This document shows positions 1 to 5,263 of a DNA stretch of 7,369 bases, piece by piece. The DNA lies in assembly GCA_022574115.1 (NCBI GenBank), contig JACZSS010000120.1, positions 1 through 7,369 of the forward strand. Direction: 5' to 3'. The DNA is from Candidatus Heimdallarchaeota archaeon (GTDB lineage: Archaea; Asgardarchaeota; Heimdallarchaeia; Heimdallarchaeales; Kariarchaeaceae). The translations under genes were made by a program, and so were the position numbers. Below the pieces are notes generated by a model, which saw only the letters and a list, made by a program, of their open reading frames with translations, was not told where the DNA came from and made no database searches. Position 1 is the stretch's first letter, and each line of letters begins with the position of its first letter.

Positions 1-1
1 T

Positions 2-340
2 GAATACAATTCTAAATTTGACGCAATTTTGACATACCCCCCAACATATGGAGAGAATATGTCTAATCTTGGAAAACTTAACAAAAAACGTGGATTCAAA
101 GGTGTCTACAGTGAAATGATTGGTGGGGGAGAGACCGGGTTCGATTTTACTCAACAGTACTTAACAGAGGCATGCTCGCATCGGTACGATATTCGATTAG
201 TAACTGTCCTTTGCTTGGCAAAAGAGCATATCGTCCCAGCCATCATAATATTGCAAAGCCATGGACGGTCCGTTGACCTCATCGAGTTAATCGCTGGAAC
301 TAGGACACGTTATCTTATAATTGGGGAGGAAAAGAAGTAG
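2..340 (+). CDS. C-terminal part of a probable class I SAM-dependent methyltransferase (5'-truncated)
   Basis: The reading frame is open from the left edge, so this is probably the tail of a longer gene. The first visible residues read FDAILTYPPTYG, which resembles motif IV of PrmC/HemK and other N- or Q-methyltransferases (FDxIxxNPPY), although the usual Asn/Asp/Ser before PP is Tyr here. About 25 residues on, a GGGETGFDFTQQYLTEA stretch matches the 'GGxDGLxxxRxLLxEA' helix found in PrmC-like proteins. The end (RTRYLIIGEEKK) fits a last beta strand of such a fold. An alternative is a stand-alone 93-aa protein starting at the ATG at 59, which has a GGAGAG sequence just upstream. I prefer the truncated-gene reading because the methyltransferase-like motif lies upstream of that ATG. 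The family is inferred from short motifs, the SAM-binding half is outside the window, and the substrate cannot be named. Confidence 0.5.
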   Translation, partial: EYNSKFDAILTYPPTYGENMSNLGKLNKKRGFKGVYSEMIGGGETGFDFTQQYLTEACSHRYDIRLVTVLCLAKEHIVPAIIILQSHGRSVDLIELIAGTRTRYLIIGEEKK

Positions 341-356
341 AAGCGTTAGCTAATAC

Positions 357-372
357 TAAATTCTTAAAAAAT
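357..372 (+). promoter_or_regulatory. Putative archaeal TATA-type promoter of the MocA-family gene
   Basis: An AT-rich element (ATTCTTAAAAAAT core, about 360-372) is centred roughly 26 nt before the ATG at 392. That is the usual TATA-to-start distance in archaea, so the transcript would begin at or very near the start codon. No Shine-Dalgarno sequence is visible before 392, in line with leaderless translation. This is inferred from spacing and composition only. Confidence 0.4.
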
Positions 373-391
373 CAGAATAATCAGTGTTATT

Positions 392-1459
392 ATGGTTATT
401 AAAGTTGGAATCATTGGAACCGGATTTGGTGCCAAAGTTCACTTACCGGCTTTTCAACGTCATGACAAGTTCCAGGTTGTCTCAATTGCAGGCAGAAATG
501 AACAAAAAGTGAAGGAAATAGCAGACAACGCCGGGGTCGAATCGAGCACAGATTGGACTCAATTTCTTAAGGATGACAGAATTGATTTAATTGCCGTCAC
601 TCCTCCTCCTTATCATCACTACAAAATGGCGAAGAAGACCTTACTAGCTGATAAACATCTGTTATTGGAAAAACCAACGACAACAACTGCTCTGCAAGCT
701 AGAAAACTTACTACAATTGCCCAAGATCGAAACTTGATTGGAATGATGGCGCATGAATTTCGATGGATGCCCGACAATAAATTTTTGGAACGATTGGTAG
801 TTGAAGACAAAATAGTTGGTAGACTTAGAGAAGTTCATGTCAACCTGTACAATGGTTTCGTTGCTTCTCCTGAAAATCCACCTTTCAGATGGCTCTGGGA
901 TAGTCGATATGATGGCGGAGCATTGGGTGCCGGTGGTTCGCATTACGTTGATATGATCCGTACAATAACTGGATTGGAATTCATAAACTTGAGTGGTCAC
1001 ATCTACACAAGGACTGAGCTTCGAAAGAGGGATGAAGGCGGATATGCTAAGGTAACTGCAGATGATGGTTTTAGCCTTACATTTGAGCTTGAAAATAAAG
1101 TCACCGGTGTTCTGAACGTGTCTTGGACTGTTTCTCCCTCCCCTCCCTCAAGAATTATTCTTTCGGGAGATAAAGGGACGGTTTACCAGGAAAACAGGAA
1201 ATTGTTTTCTGGCTCGATCGGTGGCGAGTTTGAAGAAAGATCAATTCATTCAGAACTAGATCTTGATATGGGACTTGCTGAAAAAGACGAGAGAATTCCT
1301 CCATTCCTTAAATTATTAGACGAAGTAGCCAAATCTATTGAAGATGGAGTTAGCTACTCACCAAATCTTGTGGACGGGTGGAGAAATCAACAGGTATTAG
1401 ATGCCACGAGAAAGTCTCATGAAACAAATTCAAGAATAAATATAGTTGATTATTTGTGA
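392..1459 (+). CDS. Gfo/Idh/MocA family NAD(P)-dependent oxidoreductase
   Basis: This 355-aa protein has the normal length and two-domain layout of the family. The N-terminal Rossmann fold (about residues 3-120) carries the dinucleotide-binding GTGFGA motif (residues 9-14). The family EKP signature follows a hydrophobic strand (LLLEKP, residues 90-95), and its Lys contacts cofactor and substrate. The C-terminal alpha/beta substrate domain holds the GGALGAGGSHYVD segment (175-187), corresponding to the conserved (G)GGxLxDxGxHxxD motif with the catalytic-region His184 and Asp187. Members oxidise or reduce sugars, inositols, aminosugar nucleotides or dihydrodiols in the cytoplasm, but the substrate is not predictable here. 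The ATG at 392 places the Rossmann strand at residue 3, as usual. The 50-nt gap from the upstream gene contains its own TATA-like element, so independent transcription is likely. No carbohydrate genes adjoin it to hint at a pathway. Confidence 0.93.
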   Translation: MVIKVGIIGTGFGAKVHLPAFQRHDKFQVVSIAGRNEQKVKEIADNAGVESSTDWTQFLKDDRIDLIAVTPPPYHHYKMAKKTLLADKHLLLEKPTTTTALQARKLTTIAQDRNLIGMMAHEFRWMPDNKFLERLVVEDKIVGRLREVHVNLYNGFVASPENPPFRWLWDSRYDGGALGAGGSHYVDMIRTITGLEFINLSGHIYTRTELRKRDEGGYAKVTADDGFSLTFELENKVTGVLNVSWTVSPSPPSRIILSGDKGTVYQENRKLFSGSIGGEFEERSIHSELDLDMGLAEKDERIPPFLKLLDEVAKSIEDGVSYSPNLVDGWRNQQVLDATRKSHETNSRINIVDYL

Positions 1460-1493
1460 TCTATCAATAATAACCCCTTGTAACAGAAAACAA

Positions 1494-1501
1494 TTTTAAT
1501 T
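1494..1501 (+). promoter_or_regulatory. Possible TATA-like element upstream of the GTPase gene
   Basis: A TTTTAATT sequence lies about 75 nt before the GTPase ATG, in the 115-nt gap after the oxidoreductase. If used, it would give a leader of about 50 nt. The leader would carry an AGAAGGA Shine-Dalgarno-like sequence at 1557-1563, eleven nucleotides before the ATG. This differs from the leaderless arrangement inferred for neighbouring genes. The same T-run could instead help terminate the oxidoreductase transcript. Confidence 0.25.
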
Positions 1502-1574
1502 TGGTATGTTTGCAGCAGTTTGTGAGATCAATCAGGGAAGGATTTTCTCACGAATTAGAAGGACTTAATAGCAT

Positions 1575-2105
1575 ATGGCAATTTCGGATCCAGACTATAC
1601 TTGGAAAATTCTATTACTTGGAGATGGTTTCGTTGGCAAAACATCCTTGGTGAACAGGTATGTACGGAACACATTTACAAAAGAATACTTACATACGATT
1701 GGCATGGAACCTTCTTTTAGAGACATGAAGATTAAAGGTTTGAAAATTGCATTACAAATTTTTGACATTGCGGGACAGAAGTCGTTTCAGCGACTACGTG
1801 AAATGTTTTATCGGGGAGCGCGTGGTGGACTAATAACCTTTGATCTTACTCGACCGGAAACTTTAGCGTCAGTTGAGGGGTGGTATAAAGAAGCCCACAA
1901 AAAAGCGAAAGGGAGTCAATTCATCCTTGTTGGTAATAAACATGATCTCACAGATCAGCGAGAGGTATCAGAACACGATGCTAGAGAAGTAGCAGACAAA
2001 TTAAAAATGCTAGACTACATAGAAACAAGTGCCTTGACTGGTGAACATGTAGAATCTGCTTTCATGATGCTTGGAAAATATATCCTGAAGAAAATGAAAA
2101 GGTAA
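1575..2105 (+). CDS. Rab/Ras-like small GTPase
   Basis: This 176-aa single-domain Ras-superfamily GTPase has every nucleotide-binding motif: G1 P-loop GDGFVGKT (16-23), G2 Thr41 in TIGME, G3 DIAGQ (64-68) with the catalytic Gln68, G4 NKHD (121-124) and G5 ETSA (150-153). The YRGARGGLITFDLT stretch after switch II resembles the Rab/Ran signature YRGAxGxxxxYDxT, so Rab-like is the best description. It would cycle between GDP and GTP states as a regulatory switch. The chain ends LKKMKR with no C-terminal Cys, so eukaryote-type prenylation is not possible. Membrane contact, if any, would need the basic tail or a partner. The Trp normally before the G3 Asp is Phe (FDIAGQ). Such proteins are common in Asgard archaea and eukaryotes and are the main clue to the source. 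Effectors, GEFs and GAPs are not encoded nearby. Confidence 0.93.
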   Translation: MAISDPDYTWKILLLGDGFVGKTSLVNRYVRNTFTKEYLHTIGMEPSFRDMKIKGLKIALQIFDIAGQKSFQRLREMFYRGARGGLITFDLTRPETLASVEGWYKEAHKKAKGSQFILVGNKHDLTDQREVSEHDAREVADKLKMLDYIETSALTGEHVESAFMMLGKYILKKMKR

Positions 2106-2115
2106 GCTGTAATTA

Positions 2116-3066
2116 TTATTTCCAACTCTTCTTCATTACTCTGATCACATTTTCAGTCTTAATTTTCTCAAGATCATTGGTTGTCAAACTCAGGTCTTCC
2201 TTGACCAGTTCCAACAGACGTGGAATATCATTTATATCCTTCATATCGTTTGGGAGTGTGGCTCCATCAAGATCTGCTCCACTATGCACGTGATTTACAC
2301 CGGTTAGTGAGATAACTTCCTCGAACATTTTAATTGCGGATTTAATTGATGCTTGATTACCATCGGTTTCCAAAAATGATGTGTAAAGATTTATCCCAAT
2401 TGAACCATCAGAATCTGCGACTGCAACAACCATATCATCAAGTAAATTTCGATTATGTTGAGCATGTTTTCGAACATTAGAATGGGAAGCAAAAATCGGA
2501 CCAGTCGTATGATCTACAACCTCCCAAAAGGATTTATCATTGAGATGACTAATATCTACCATTATACCTAGATTCTCCATTGCTGACAATAAATCTTTGC
2601 CCTCAGAAGTCAGGCCTCGATTTTTGTCACCCTTTTGACCAGTCGCGAATTGGTTGGTTTCGTTCCAAGTCAACCCCATTGATCGTAAACCAACATCGTA
2701 GTAAATATATAGTCTGTGCAAGCTGCTGTCAATCCCTGCAGCGCCCTCAAAATGTAATAAGGTCCCGATTTGGTGTCGGGAAATATCCGTTTCTGCCTGT
2801 CGCTCTGTAATTAGTCGATTCAAATCAGCAATATTGTTTATTCTAGTCATCTGATTTTTTGGCTCACCAGTCATTTTAATCCATTCAGCCAACATTTGCT
2901 CGGTTATAAATTGACTTTCTGTTGGAAATCCAGTAAAAAATCCACATAACAATCCGGATGATTGAGCTCTTGAGAGATCAACATGTCCCTGATCGGATTT
3001 ATCAGAAAACACTCTGTTTTCTTTTCTCATAGCCCAGAGCGTATCGATATGTGTATCAATAAACAT
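2116..3066 (-). CDS. Membrane dipeptidase family protein (peptidase M19, renal dipeptidase-like)
   Basis: This 316-aa amidohydrolase-fold metalloenzyme has the binuclear zinc ligands of M19 in order: His6 and Asp8 in IDTHID, the bridging Glu107 in LHFEGA, His174 in VDISH, His195 in ASHSN, and Asp265 in GADLDG (usually GSDFDG). HNRN (204-207) matches the substrate-contacting Arg segment. All key residues are present, so the enzyme should be active. Family members hydrolyse dipeptides, often including D-amino-acid forms. Despite the family name there is no signal peptide or anchor, so this one is cytoplasmic. The ATG puts the HxD motif at residue 6, as expected, and a strong TATA box lies 27 nt upstream, so the mRNA is probably leaderless. 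The gene is convergent with the GTPase (10-nt gap between stop codons) and divergent from the cation exporter. A role in peptide scavenging is inferred from the family. Confidence 0.92.
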   Translation of the reverse strand: MFIDTHIDTLWAMRKENRVFSDKSDQGHVDLSRAQSSGLLCGFFTGFPTESQFITEQMLAEWIKMTGEPKNQMTRINNIADLNRLITERQAETDISRHQIGTLLHFEGAAGIDSSLHRLYIYYDVGLRSMGLTWNETNQFATGQKGDKNRGLTSEGKDLLSAMENLGIMVDISHLNDKSFWEVVDHTTGPIFASHSNVRKHAQHNRNLLDDMVVAVADSDGSIGINLYTSFLETDGNQASIKSAIKMFEEVISLTGVNHVHSGADLDGATLPNDMKDINDIPRLLELVKEDLSLTTNDLEKIKTENVIRVMKKSWK

Positions 3067-3092
3067 AATTTGGTCATCAGAGACAAGTTCTC

Positions 3093-3104
3093 TTAAATAT
3101 ACCC
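3093..3104 (-). promoter_or_regulatory. TATA box and BRE-like promoter of the M19 dipeptidase gene
   Basis: On the minus strand the sequence reads GGGTATATTTAAG, a near-ideal archaeal TATA box (TATATTTAA, 3093-3101) with purines on its upstream side. The 3' edge of the box is 27 nt from the A of the ATG at 3066. Transcription should therefore start within a few bases of the start codon, leaving no room for a Shine-Dalgarno site. This is the clearest promoter in the window. Confidence 0.6.
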
Positions 3105-3122
3105 AACTTACTGATTTGATTC

Positions 3123-3138
3123 TTTACAATTATGTAAA
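3123..3138. promoter_or_regulatory. Operator-like inverted repeat upstream of the dipeptidase promoter
   Basis: TTTACA-atta-TGTAAA is a perfect 6-bp dyad with a 4-nt spacer, 16 bp overall, typical of a binding site for a dimeric winged-helix regulator. It lies about 20 bp upstream of the dipeptidase TATA box, where an activator would sit. Which protein binds, if any, is unknown. Given the high A+T content, chance occurrence is possible. Confidence 0.3.
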
Positions 3139-3160
3139 AATATCGTGATTAATCTTTTGG

Positions 3161-3204
3161 TATGATTGATGAAAACTTGAAAACGAGCTATGGGATCAAT
3201 CATA
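3161..3204. repeat. 10-bp perfect inverted repeat with internal GAAAAC direct repeat
   Basis: The arms TATGATTGAT (3161-3170) and ATCAATCATA (3195-3204) are exact reverse complements separated by 24 nt. The loop starts with two GAAAAC copies 8 nt apart (3171-3176 and 3179-3184). It sits in the middle of the non-coding gap between the divergent dipeptidase and cation exporter genes. It could be an RNA stem-loop or a protein-binding dyad. No T-run follows it directly, so it is not an obvious terminator. Confidence 0.45.
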
Positions 3205-3503
3205 ATCCATGTTAAACATCATCTAAATCCCAAATTATGGCTGATCAACTAGTACGCTTACAACTTGAAGTATTGTTCGCAGACGAAGCTAGGCTTTAAC
3301 AACAACGGACGAACCGATATCACCATCCGATGAAGGAGATGGCCGGTGGGTTTTCACTCCAATGCGTTAGTTGCTTTATTCGGCATTGTGAGGAAGATGC
3401 AAATTAAACAGAGACGAGCTAACAAGTTACATAGATAATAGCATTTGAAATTTGATCAGCAGACTTGAGCGCCAAGATTAAACCGTGATTATTCTTACAC
3501 ACA

Positions 3504-3511
3504 CTTTATAG
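3504..3511 (+). promoter_or_regulatory. Putative TATA-type promoter of the cation exporter gene
   Basis: CTTTATAG is centred about 28 nt before the TTG at 3536, the spacing expected when transcription starts at the start codon. This spacing is an argument for the TTG rather than the in-frame ATG at 3578 as translation start. No Shine-Dalgarno sequence precedes either codon. Confidence 0.4.
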
Positions 3512-3535
3512 TTAAGTAGAACCGTACATAATCTG

Positions 3536-4438
3536 TTGAGGTCTCCATCGCGTGCAGATGACAACAAAAAGCAGAGAATGAAAATTGTCTTTGTCGTCAC
3601 TTTTCTCTTCATGATTGTTGAAATTGTCATGGGGTTAATCTCCAACAGTTTAGCATTGATAGCTGATGCTGGACATATGCTCTCCGATGTCTTATCGATC
3701 GGAATAACTTTACTTGCATTGAATATTGCAGTGCGACCCCAAACCTCAAAGTTCTCGTTCGGCTATTCTCGTGCGGAAATTCTTGTAGCGTTATTCAACG
3801 GATTTACCTTACTGGTGGTCTCTGGATACATTATTATGGAGGCAATTGAACGATTGGGTGATGAGCGAATTATCCTTGCTCCTGCTATGCTAATGACTGC
3901 ATTTTTGGGTTTACTTGTCAATATTTGGGCATTAAAATATCTCAAGCAACATGCCAACCATAGCGTGACGCTCAAATCTGCCTATTTTCACGTACTCGCA
4001 GATCTACTGGGAAGTGTAGCTGCTATAGTTGCTGGAATTCTAATTATCTTTACTGGGATGTCCATTTGGGATCTCATCGTAAGTATATTAATTTCAGTGC
4101 TTATTGCTATACCTGGTTTGAAAATCATGAAGAATACACTCCTAATACTCATGCAAACCACACCTGCAAATATTGATGTAGATCGTATCGCTGACGATTT
4201 GCGTTCGAATGTGATGATTGAGGAAGTTCATGATTTACATGTATGGAGTCTAGATGGAGAGAATACCATGCTTACTGCACATTTGGTGGTTGATGAGAAA
4301 TACTGTCAACATGATCACCAACGAATAATGAACAGAGTTCAAACAATTTTACTGGATAACCATAATATTGAACATTCCACCCTTCAAATTGAAAATGATA
4401 GTGAGAAAGAAATGATTAATTGCATTAAATGCGATTAG
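3536..4438 (+). CDS. Cation diffusion facilitator family transporter (CzcD/ZitB-type zinc exporter)
   Basis: This 300-aa CDF protein has six predicted membrane helices (about residues 15-37, 41-64, 81-103, 112-135, 149-172, 176-197) and a cytoplasmic C-terminal domain (about 205-290). The transport site is the double HxxxD typical of Zn-type members: His47/Asp51 in DAGHMLSD (helix 2) and His152/Asp156 in HVLADLLGS (helix 5). VHDLHVWSLDG (231-241) is the conserved start of the C-terminal metallochaperone-like fold. It should exchange Zn2+ (possibly Cd2+ or Co2+) for protons across the cytoplasmic membrane as a dimer. The His-rich loop of many ZnT/ZitB proteins is reduced to two His (139, 142), and the chain ends in CIKCD, a possible extra metal-binding pair. 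The TTG start retains the cytosolic DDNKKQR lead-in usual before helix 1. The ATG at 3578 would remove it. The Zn-type assignment is well supported and the exact metal is inferred. Confidence 0.93.
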   Translation: MRSPSRADDNKKQRMKIVFVVTFLFMIVEIVMGLISNSLALIADAGHMLSDVLSIGITLLALNIAVRPQTSKFSFGYSRAEILVALFNGFTLLVVSGYIIMEAIERLGDERIILAPAMLMTAFLGLLVNIWALKYLKQHANHSVTLKSAYFHVLADLLGSVAAIVAGILIIFTGMSIWDLIVSILISVLIAIPGLKIMKNTLLILMQTTPANIDVDRIADDLRSNVMIEEVHDLHVWSLDGENTMLTAHLVVDEKYCQHDHQRIMNRVQTILLDNHNIEHSTLQIENDSEKEMINCIKCD

Positions 4439-4443
4439 TTTTT
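4439..4443 (+). terminator. Short T-run after the cation exporter gene
   Basis: TTTTT begins directly after the TAG stop of the exporter. Archaeal RNA polymerase can terminate at T-runs without a hairpin, so this may contribute to termination. It is short and unaccompanied by a stem. Confidence 0.25.
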
Positions 4444-4570
4444 CAATAGATTCAAAGTTTAATGCCATTAGTTGGGAATGAAGTCAATCACGTGGCATCT
4501 ACGAAGTTCCTAGTTACAAATTAACAAATCTTTGGATGGCTTGGTAGAAATCGTTTGGTGGTAAGATCGC

Positions 4571-4628
4571 AGGAACAATCGATCGTATTTATTGCGGAGT
4601 AAATTTCGATTAATTCCTGTTATTTTTT
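4571..4628 (+). terminator. Bulged stem-loop followed by T-run (terminator-like)
   Basis: The left arm, AGGAA then AATCGA (4571-4582, interrupted by one C), pairs with TCGATT and TTCCT (4606-4618). This gives 11 base pairs with a small internal loop and a 23-nt apical loop. Six T residues follow at 4623-4628, four bases after the stem. The arrangement looks like an intrinsic terminator on the plus strand, about 130 nt beyond the exporter stop codon. It could instead be a structured 3' UTR or a small RNA. I infer function from geometry only. Confidence 0.35.
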
Positions 4629-4746
4629 GAGAAGAGGCTTTTTATTCTTCCGAATAGTTGATCTCACGTTTCCGAGAAGGTAATTTCTATTATTCGAGAA
4701 TATTAAAAAAATTAAGCTTGTGCAGTTCATAACTATAAAGCAACAG

Positions 4747-4754
4747 TTTAAATA
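4747..4754 (+). promoter_or_regulatory. Possible TATA element of the two-gene regulator unit
   Basis: TTTAAATA is the best TATA-like match upstream of the MarR-like gene. It would start transcription near 4775-4780 and leave a leader of about 130 nt before the ATG at 4907. A weaker candidate (TTATATTTT, about 4807-4815) would give a leader of about 70 nt. Both are compatible with the Shine-Dalgarno sequence at 4893-4896. Confidence 0.3.
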
Positions 4755-4906
4755 CTTTCGAAGATATGTATGTATGCACATGTTCATCGATGCACATGGT
4801 AGAAAATTATATTTTCATAAAACCGGAATACAGCTTTGTAAATCACCTTCTGGATACGATAAAATGTTTTCATCCACGATCGATCGAACAACGGAGAAAA
4901 ATTAAA

Positions 4907-5200
4907 ATGACATATAAACTACCCAAATTACCAAAATCATCCAAACGTCTAATATTAGTATTATCCGACTTTGGTCAACTTACACAGAAAGAGTTGATCG
5001 CACGTGTTGGGATGCCCGCAAAGACCGTTCGTTACGCACTTAAGCGTCTAAATGAACAGCGTCTGGTGATTGCACAACATAACCTCGAGGATATGCGTTC
5101 GATGTTTTATTCACTGAATCCAGATGTTGATTGGACACTTATGGAACAGCACATTGCTGATGCTCGAAAGCTGGTATCACAAGAGGCTGTTGTAGCTTAA
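4907..5200 (+). CDS. Small winged-helix (MarR-like) DNA-binding protein
   Basis: This 97-aa protein consists almost wholly of one winged helix-turn-helix domain. Helix 2, turn and recognition helix are seen in LTQKELIARVGMPAKTVRYAL (about 25-45), followed by the helix-to-wing segment KRLNEQRLVIAQ and a wing ending near residue 70. This is the MarR/TrmB style of archaeal transcription factor without a separate ligand domain. I chose the ATG at 4907 because GGAG (4893-4896) lies ten nucleotides before it and the basic MTYKLPKLPKSSKR lead is typical. Starting at 4766 would add 47 residues with no recognisable feature. The 63-nt spacing to a second HTH gene in the same direction suggests a shared transcript. 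The regulated genes and any effector are unknown. The short C-terminal helix (76-92) may dimerise. Confidence 0.8.
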   Translation: MTYKLPKLPKSSKRLILVLSDFGQLTQKELIARVGMPAKTVRYALKRLNEQRLVIAQHNLEDMRSMFYSLNPDVDWTLMEQHIADARKLVSQEAVVA

Positions 5201-5251
5201 AACGATACATTCTTAAGCAATAAACGAGTAGATAGTATGAGTTGATCGATA

Positions 5252-5258
5252 GAGAGGT
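5252..5258 (+). promoter_or_regulatory. Ribosome binding site of the Cys-rich regulator
   Basis: GAGAGGT ends five nucleotides before the ATG at 5264, a good Shine-Dalgarno match that fixes the start. Its presence fits translation from an internal position on a longer mRNA, in contrast to the apparently leaderless genes to the left. Confidence 0.55.
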
Positions 5259-5263
5259 ATTAT

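Larger units (their letters stand above)
3067..3535. other. Intergenic region between divergent dipeptidase and cation exporter genes
   Basis: This 469-nt stretch has no convincing gene. It holds the dipeptidase promoter at its left end, two inverted repeats (3123-3138 and 3161-3204) and the exporter promoter at its right end. Between 3216 and 3410 I see only very short open stretches: 20 codons from the ATG at 3237, and 25 codons from the ATG at 3330 containing a CVSC pair. Both are in the same frame but separated by a TAA at 3297. I found no tRNA-like fold and no clear ribosome-binding site. The length is more than two back-to-back leaderless promoters need. Confidence 0.6.
4439..4906. other. 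Intergenic region between exporter and HTH genes
   Basis: Apart from the T-run at its start and the stem-loop with T-run at 4571-4628, this 468-nt stretch contains a TATA-like TTTAAATA (4747-4754) and a CGATCGATCG sequence (4877-4886) just before the next gene. The frame of that gene stays open upstream to an ATG at 4766, but the upstream residues (Cys-, His- and Met-rich, no recognisable fold) look like translated leader rather than protein. I see no tRNA. Confidence 0.5.

Noticed and set aside
662..1000. Minus-strand ORFs inside the MocA-family gene
   Set aside because: They are antisense shadows of a clearly conserved oxidoreductase and have no family features.
3165..3245. C/D-box small RNA suggested by TTGATGA and a downstream CTGA
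   Set aside because: The C box lacks the initial purine and the spacing of about 75 nt is too long for a typical archaeal C/D sRNA.
3237..3407. Two short same-frame ORFs (20 and 25 codons, the second with CVSC) as a broken small gene
   Set aside because: Stops are about as frequent as expected for random AT-rich DNA, no family is recognisable and there is no clear start signal.
4720..4905. 61-aa ORF overlapping the leader of the MarR-like gene
   Set aside because: It has a TTG start without ribosome-binding site, no recognisable motif, and overlaps the more likely leader.
4766..4906. Extension of the MarR-like protein to the ATG at 4766 (144 aa)
   Set aside because: The extra 47 residues show no domain and sit before a good GGAG site and the ATG at 4907. 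A transcript leader explains them better.
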